From assembly GCA_035283845.1 (NCBI GenBank), contig DATESZ010000219.1, positions 1 through 9,214 of the forward strand: a DNA stretch of 9,214 nucleotides. Reading direction: 5' to 3'. The stretch is from DATESZ01 sp035283845. Its GTDB lineage: Bacteria; Desulfobacterota; Syntrophia; Syntrophales; JACQWR01. Position numbers and translations under genes: made by a program. This document shows positions 5,522 to 9,214 of this stretch, in pieces. Below the pieces are notes generated by a model that worked only from the letters and a program-made list of their open reading frames with translations, ran no database searches and had not been told where the DNA came from. Within the stretch, counting starts at the first letter, position 1. Every line of letters starts with the position of its first letter.

Positions 5522-6805
5522 TTACTTCAGCCCGAATACCGCCGGCAGGTAGATGGAAAGCGCGGGGACGAACATTGTCAAGATGAGGGCAACCAACATG
5601 ATAACCACGAAAGGTACGATGGACTGAGAAATCCGTTCTAAGCTGAGGCCTCCGATGTTGGCGATTACGTAAAGGTTCACGGCAACGGGAGGCGTTATCT
5701 GGCCGATGGCAAGGTTGAGTGTCATGACAACCCCGAACCAGACAGGGTCCCATCCGAAGTGTTTCATGATGGGGAGCAAGATGGGCAGGAAGACATAGTA
5801 GATGGATATTGCGTCCATGAACATGCCAGCAATGAGGAGCATCAGGTTGATCAGCAGGAGGACAACCGTGGGATTGGCGGAAAAGAAGATAATGCCGCTC
5901 GCTGACCGGTCCATGACCCCGAGGGTGGAGCCGCTCCAGGAATAAATACCGGCAAAGGCCACAATGATCATCACGACGGCCGAAGATAACAAGGCATCCC
6001 GGAAAATCCCGTAGAGGGCCGTCACCGTCAGGCTCCGGTAGACGAAGAGCCCCACAAACAATCCATAAAATACCGCCACGACCGCGGCTTCCGTGGGGGT
6101 AAAAATTCCTCCGTAGATGCCGCTCAGGACGACGACCGGAGCAAGAAGACCCCAGAAAGCCTCTTTGAAAGCCTGCCATATCTCGCGGGATGTTCCCCAC
6201 CGCTCACCTCGCCATCCGTACTTCCTTGCCAGCAGATAGGAAGGAATGATGATAAGGAGGCCTGTGATTATCCCGGGGATGGCGCCAGCGGCGAAGAGCG
6301 CAGGAATGGAGGTATTCGTAATCACTCCGTAAACGATGAAGGCGATGCTGGGCGGTATGACAATCGCAAGCGACCCGCTGCTGGCGATCAGGGCCGCTGC
6401 GAACCCCCGGTCATAGCCCTTTGCCACCATCGCCGGAAAGAGTATCGCTCCAAGAGCAGCCGTATCAGCAGGACCTGAGCCGGAGATGCCTGCAAATATG
6501 CCCCCGACGATGACCGTCACAATGGCAAGGCCTCCCGAAATAGAACCTATGATCAGACTTACAAAATTGATCAGCCGTTTCGCTATGCCGCAGCGATCGA
6601 TGATCAGCCCCGCGAGGATGAAAAACGGCAGTGCAAGGAGCTGAAACTTGGCTACCCCCGAATAGAACGTGGCGGAGAATGACTTGATGCCGAGGTCGAA
6701 ATGCCACATGAGGATGACGGACGTGAAGCCGAGCGCCGTGGCTACGGGGGCGCCAATAAGAAGCAATACGAGAAAGATGCCGAAGAAAAGTAGCTCTGAT
6801 CCCAT
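5522..6805 (-). CDS. dctM: TRAP transporter large permease subunit (DctM family)
   Basis: The large membrane subunit of a TRAP transporter carries solute through the inner membrane, driven by an ion gradient, usually sodium. The 427-residue product is the normal family length and is almost wholly hydrophobic, with a dozen or so segments. Family motifs are clear: GSGPADTAALGA (109-120), IPPSIAFIVYG (150-160), GGIFTPTEA (232-240), AGMFMDAISIYYVFLPILLP (326-345) and GQITPPVAVNLYV (368-380). A longer frame opens 32 codons upstream, but its first residues are hydrophilic and overlap dctQ. ATG 6805 shares its A with the dctQ stop (TGATG) and has GAGG 8 nt upstream, so it is the start chosen. Translation is probably coupled to dctQ. 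Confidence 0.95.
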   Translation of the reverse strand: MGSELLFFGIFLVLLLIGAPVATALGFTSVILMWHFDLGIKSFSATFYSGVAKFQLLALPFFILAGLIIDRCGIAKRLINFVSLIIGSISGGLAIVTVIVGGIFAGISGSGPADTAALGAILFPAMVAKGYDRGFAAALIASSGSLAIVIPPSIAFIVYGVITNTSIPALFAAGAIPGIITGLLIIIPSYLLARKYGWRGERWGTSREIWQAFKEAFWGLLAPVVVLSGIYGGIFTPTEAAVVAVFYGLFVGLFVYRSLTVTALYGIFRDALLSSAVVMIIVAFAGIYSWSGSTLGVMDRSASGIIFFSANPTVVLLLINLMLLIAGMFMDAISIYYVFLPILLPIMKHFGWDPVWFGVVMTLNLAIGQITPPVAVNLYVIANIGGLSLERISQSIVPFVVIMLVALILTMFVPALSIYLPAVFGLK

Positions 6806-7272
6806 CAGTCCTGCCTCAACTTGTATTCCTTCCAGCCTGCTTCGATCACACGCAAGCTCACCAAGACCGCGCCAACAGGCAGGGCAAGGGTATACCACCA
6901 CTGAGGAATGCCAAGCGCCTCGCTCGTAATCCTGAGAGCCATCTCGTCCCTGATCTGAAAGAAGCTGTAATAGAAGAGAACTGCGAAGGTGGCAATGGTA
7001 AGTCCTATGGCGATGGGCGCGAGCACCTTTCTCCCCAGCGCTGGAAACCTGAGAGCCAGCAGGCCGAATCCCAGATGCACCCCCCTGCGGAACCCCGCCG
7101 CAGTCCCCAGCATGGTAAGCCAGACAAGAAAGGCTACTTCCACTTCCTCCGTGAAGGCAAAGGAGAACTGGACGAAATAACGAGTCACTACGTTCGCAAA
7201 AGCGAGCAGCGCCATGATAGCGAGGAGGAGGACGCCTATCGCCTCCTCCAGATGCTCATACACTTTCTTCAT
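6805..7272 (-). CDS. dctQ: TRAP transporter small permease subunit (DctQ family)
   Basis: This 155-residue protein has four predicted membrane helices (about 10-30, 45-66, 85-106 and 128-146), the usual DctQ layout. The signature lies in the first half: NVVTRYFVQFSFAFTEEVEV, then LTMLGTAAGFRRGVHLGF. IPQWWYTLALPVGA is the typical motif before the last helix. It binds DctM and helps dock the loaded binding protein. The gene begins only 9 nt after the dctP stop with no clear ribosome-binding site, so it probably relies on ribosomes finishing dctP. It overlaps dctM by one base. Confidence 0.93.
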   Translation of the reverse strand: MKKVYEHLEEAIGVLLLAIMALLAFANVVTRYFVQFSFAFTEEVEVAFLVWLTMLGTAAGFRRGVHLGFGLLALRFPALGRKVLAPIAIGLTIATFAVLFYYSFFQIRDEMALRITSEALGIPQWWYTLALPVGAVLVSLRVIEAGWKEYKLRQD

Positions 7273-7281
7273 TTCAGGTGA

Positions 7282-8376
7282 TTATTTGCCTTTTCCTGCC
7301 GGCGCCGGTGTTTTCATGGATTTTGCCATCTCGGTCTCAGCCATCTTTACGAGGTCCGCACCGATCTTTTTCGTCCATGTCTCATAGACAGTTTTTACCT
7401 TGGTCTTGAAGGCCGCCGCCTGCTCTCTGTTTAGCACGGTCACTTCCATGCCGTCTTTTTTCATGGAGTCAAGCGACGTGCTGGTGCCATCTTCGAGGCC
7501 TCCTCGCGCCGCTTTCTTCTGCCAGACGGAAACCTCATCTGCAGCCTTACGGATCAAATCTTTGTCTTTCGCATCGAAAGATTCCCATGTCTCTTTGCTG
7601 ACGGTAAAAGCGAGCGGATCAATCGCGCAGTGCCATATAGTAATGTATTTGTGGACCTGGAAGAGCTTGTTCGGAACGATGACTGAGTTGACCGGGTTCT
7701 CCTGTCCGTCAACGGTACCCTGCTGGAACGCGGATAATGCCTCGCCCCAATTCATCGACACAGGGTTCGCACCCATTGCCTTGAACGTATCGATAAAGAT
7801 CGGCGAACCGACAACGCGGATCTTGAGACCGTCAAGGTCGGATGGCTTCTTCACAGCCCTCTTTCTGTTGGTCAGTTCCCTGTAGCCATTCTCGCCCCAG
7901 GCAATGCCTACCACGCCCTTCTCCTCCATGATCGCGAACAGCTTCTTTCCAACTTCGCCGTATTCCACCGCATCGAGCGCCTTAACGTCTGGAAAGAAGA
8001 ACGGCAACGAAAACAGGTTCAGTTCCTTAACCGTAGTAGACCAGTTGATGGTGGAGCCGAGGGCAAAGTCTATAACCCCTTGCTTCATGAGGAGAAACTC
8101 GTTCGTCTGCTTGCCTGCAAAGAGTTGTCCGCTGTGATAAGGCTTGATGTTGATCTTACCATTAGAAGCCTTCTTCACCGCCTCCGCAAACCGCGTCGCC
8201 CCTTCGCCCCAGGGACCGGCAGGACCAACTACCACACTTAGCTTATACTCCGGCTTATAACTGGCTGCCCACGTCGACACGGCCGTTGCCAAGAATAAAA
8301 AAACCACCAACCCGCACCCCAGCCACCCTGCCATGAAACACAAGCGGAGCCGGACCGATAGGACAGAGAAAGTCAT
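7282..8376 (-). CDS. dctP: TRAP transporter periplasmic solute-binding protein (DctP family)
   Basis: The extracytoplasmic receptor captures the solute and delivers it to DctQM. The 364-residue precursor has a long signal peptide with hydrophobic core at about 18-33 and a likely cut after TWAA (38). Family marks are SGQLFAGKQTNEFLLMKQG (82-100), NLFSLPFFFPD (120-130), and PSDLDGLKIRVVGSPIFIDTFKAMGANPV. In that segment R187 is the conserved arginine that clamps a carboxylate. GTVDGQENP (220-228) follows. The presence of R187 suggests an organic acid substrate, but which one cannot be told. The Lys/Pro/Ala-rich tail KTPAPAGKGK is probably disordered. ATG 8376 has GGAG 6 nt upstream; the internal ATG at residue 15 has none. 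It is the first gene of the dctPQM operon. Confidence 0.94.
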   Translation of the reverse strand: MTFSVLSVRLRLCFMAGWLGCGLVVFLFLATAVSTWAASYKPEYKLSVVVGPAGPWGEGATRFAEAVKKASNGKINIKPYHSGQLFAGKQTNEFLLMKQGVIDFALGSTINWSTTVKELNLFSLPFFFPDVKALDAVEYGEVGKKLFAIMEEKGVVGIAWGENGYRELTNRKRAVKKPSDLDGLKIRVVGSPIFIDTFKAMGANPVSMNWGEALSAFQQGTVDGQENPVNSVIVPNKLFQVHKYITIWHCAIDPLAFTVSKETWESFDAKDKDLIRKAADEVSVWQKKAARGGLEDGTSTSLDSMKKDGMEVTVLNREQAAAFKTKVKTVYETWTKKIGADLVKMAETEMAKSMKTPAPAGKGK

Positions 8377-8404
8377 AATGAACTCCAGTGAAGACTTTGA
8401 TAAG

Positions 8405-8420
8405 GTATTGCTGTCGATAC
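8405..8420. promoter_or_regulatory. Operator-like dyad at the predicted dctP transcription start
   Basis: GTATTG-CTGT-CGATAC is a 16-bp dyad whose half-sites match at five of six positions; the remaining pair is G-T. It covers the predicted start site just downstream of the -10 box, a common position for a repressor operator. GntR- and LacI-type regulators often control TRAP operons, but none is encoded in this window, so the regulator is unknown. Confidence 0.35.
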
Positions 8421-8426
8421 GTGGAA

Positions 8427-8455
8427 GTTATAGGGGGGCTGTTTTTGCTTGTCAA
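8427..8455 (-). promoter_or_regulatory. Strong sigma70-type promoter of dctPQM
   Basis: On the minus strand, a perfect TTGACA (8455-8450) is followed after exactly 17 bases by TATAAC (8432-8427), one mismatch from consensus. A start near 8420 gives a leader of about 44 nt to the dctP ATG. The spacer contains a run of six C, which is unusual and could affect promoter strength. It lies wholly within the 103-bp gap after the oxidoreductase stop, so dctPQM can be transcribed on its own. Confidence 0.7.
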
Positions 8456-8479
8456 GGGATATTCTGGTATATTTTTTTT

Positions 8480-9214
8480 CTAATACTCTCTTCCCTTTTC
8501 TTCCCAGGGTTTACGCAAACCAAAATCTTCAGCCAGAACCTTATAACAGGTGTATCCCTGACCCGGCCAGCAGCCTGCCGTAGGAGGCCAGGCCGAACCG
8601 GTAGCATAAAATCCGGAAACAGGGGTCTTATGCCGGGCCAACTCCGGAACCGGACGGTATTTACCCAACTGGGTCGGGGTATGGTCAATAATCCCCCAGT
8701 TGCCGGTGGGAGACATATTAGGAAGATGACAATGATCAAAGGGGGTTAAAGGAATATAACCGATTACATTGTCCCAGGTCATATTAGACGATACCTTAGC
8801 GAAAGTATCCATTACCTGCTGGGCGTGTTGACGTTTAATGGTTTTCCATTCTGCCGCGGTAAAATGATTTGCCCCGGGTTGAAAGTCCTCGGTTAGTATG
8901 ACTGCTTTCCCCTCCGGAGCCCGGGTTTTGTCAGTCAGGGAGTATTGTATCGATAGCAGATTCGGTTCATGAACCCACTGTCCCATATACCTGCCGCAGG
9001 CATTACGGGACAAAGCATCGGGATCCTTGCTCCCGATCGCCACCTGGCCGGCCTGGTTAATTTCCGGCAATACCGCCGCGGCCTTGTCAAAACGGGGCAG
9101 CTCGTGCAAAGCCCAGGTATACCAGGTAATCGTAATCCGCCAGCGGGCAAGATTGGCTACCCGGCGCACCGTCCGCGGATTCCAATGTTCTTTGCCGGTC
9201 AGCTTAAATACCAC
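8480..9214 (-). CDS. FAD-dependent oxidoreductase, phytoene-desaturase-like, C-terminal part (cut by window edge)
   Basis: The frame is open to the right window edge, so the first residue seen is not a real start and the N-terminal FAD-binding Rossmann motif lies outside. The visible 244 residues end with TPVSGFYATGSAWPPTAGCWP followed by GQGYTCYKVLAEDFGL (to about 233). This matches the C-terminal FAD-contact segment of the phytoene dehydrogenase/amine oxidase superfamily (GLYxxGxxxxPGGGVxGxxG type). Here the usual triple glycine is replaced by TAGCW, so it is a divergent branch. GIIDHTPTQLGKYRPVPEL is probably substrate-domain sequence. The reaction cannot be assigned; desaturation or saturation of a hydrocarbon or acid is typical of the family. 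It runs in the same direction as dctPQM and stops 103 bp before dctP. Confidence 0.8.
   Translation of the reverse strand: MVFKLTGKEHWNPRTVRRVANLARWRITITWYTWALHELPRFDKAAAVLPEINQAGQVAIGSKDPDALSRNACGRYMGQWVHEPNLLSIQYSLTDKTRAPEGKAVILTEDFQPGANHFTAAEWKTIKRQHAQQVMDTFAKVSSNMTWDNVIGYIPLTPFDHCHLPNMSPTGNWGIIDHTPTQLGKYRPVPELARHKTPVSGFYATGSAWPPTAGCWPGQGYTCYKVLAEDFGLRKPWEEKGREY

Noticed and set aside
5505..6200. 231-codon minus-strand frame
   Set aside because: It overlaps dctM in another phase. Its product is rich in His, Arg, Pro and Cys with no domain, typical of an out-of-frame reading of a GC-rich membrane gene.
8470..8480. Run of T on the plus strand that could be a terminator tail
   Set aside because: Only a weak ATAT/ATAT pairing precedes it, and no plus-strand gene ends there. 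For the minus-strand oxidoreductase the run reads as A, which is not a terminator signal.
8333..8749. 138-codon plus-strand frame spanning the dctP promoter
   Set aside because: It is antisense to the oxidoreductase and to the dctP start, and it would cover a near-consensus promoter. No domain or ribosome-binding site was seen.

Overview
The window looks like a piece of an anaerobic bacterial chromosome, most likely from the Desulfobacterota (former Deltaproteobacteria) or a similar syntroph-type lineage. This is an inference from gene content: a cysteine-rich 4Fe-4S protein with a CCCCSCCC motif and two ferredoxin clusters, a complete TRAP transporter, RecD2 and a GH103 lytic transglycosylase. 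No rRNA, tRNA, IS element, CRISPR array or phage gene was seen.

Left part (1-980). The left edge carries the N-terminal half of an exported cupin protein on the minus strand, truncated by the window. Next is a 66-residue glycine-rich two-helix membrane protein, also minus. Then comes a roughly 300-base AT-rich spacer holding a 19-bp tandem repeat and candidate promoters pointing both ways.

Middle (950-4237). The only substantial plus-strand gene is recD2, a superfamily 1B DNA helicase with all its motifs. A strong Shine-Dalgarno in front of it serves a 16-codon upstream ORF rather than recD2 itself. recD2 converges on a minus-strand MltB-like (GH103) lytic transglycosylase, with no clear terminator between the two.

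Right part (4305-9214). Reading leftward on the minus strand are the C-terminal half of a phytoene-desaturase-like FAD oxidoreductase (cut by the right edge), a strong sigma70-type promoter with an operator-like dyad, dctP (binding protein), dctQ (small permease), dctM (large permease), a GC-rich inverted repeat with G-quadruplex potential on both strands, the cysteine-rich Fe-S protein, and the lytic transglycosylase. dctP, dctQ and dctM are tightly packed (9-nt gap, then a TGATG overlap) and form one operon. The Fe-S gene and transglycosylase follow on the same strand and may be read through.

Together the minus-strand block suggests import of an organic acid-type solute by a TRAP system, with neighbouring redox proteins that could belong to its metabolism. 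The substrate cannot be told from sequence alone. Points that most deserve a second look are the cysteine-rich Fe-S protein with an apparent N-terminal winged helix, the G4/hairpin element with its chain of overlapping mini-ORFs, the internally duplicated small membrane protein, and the recD2 leader.
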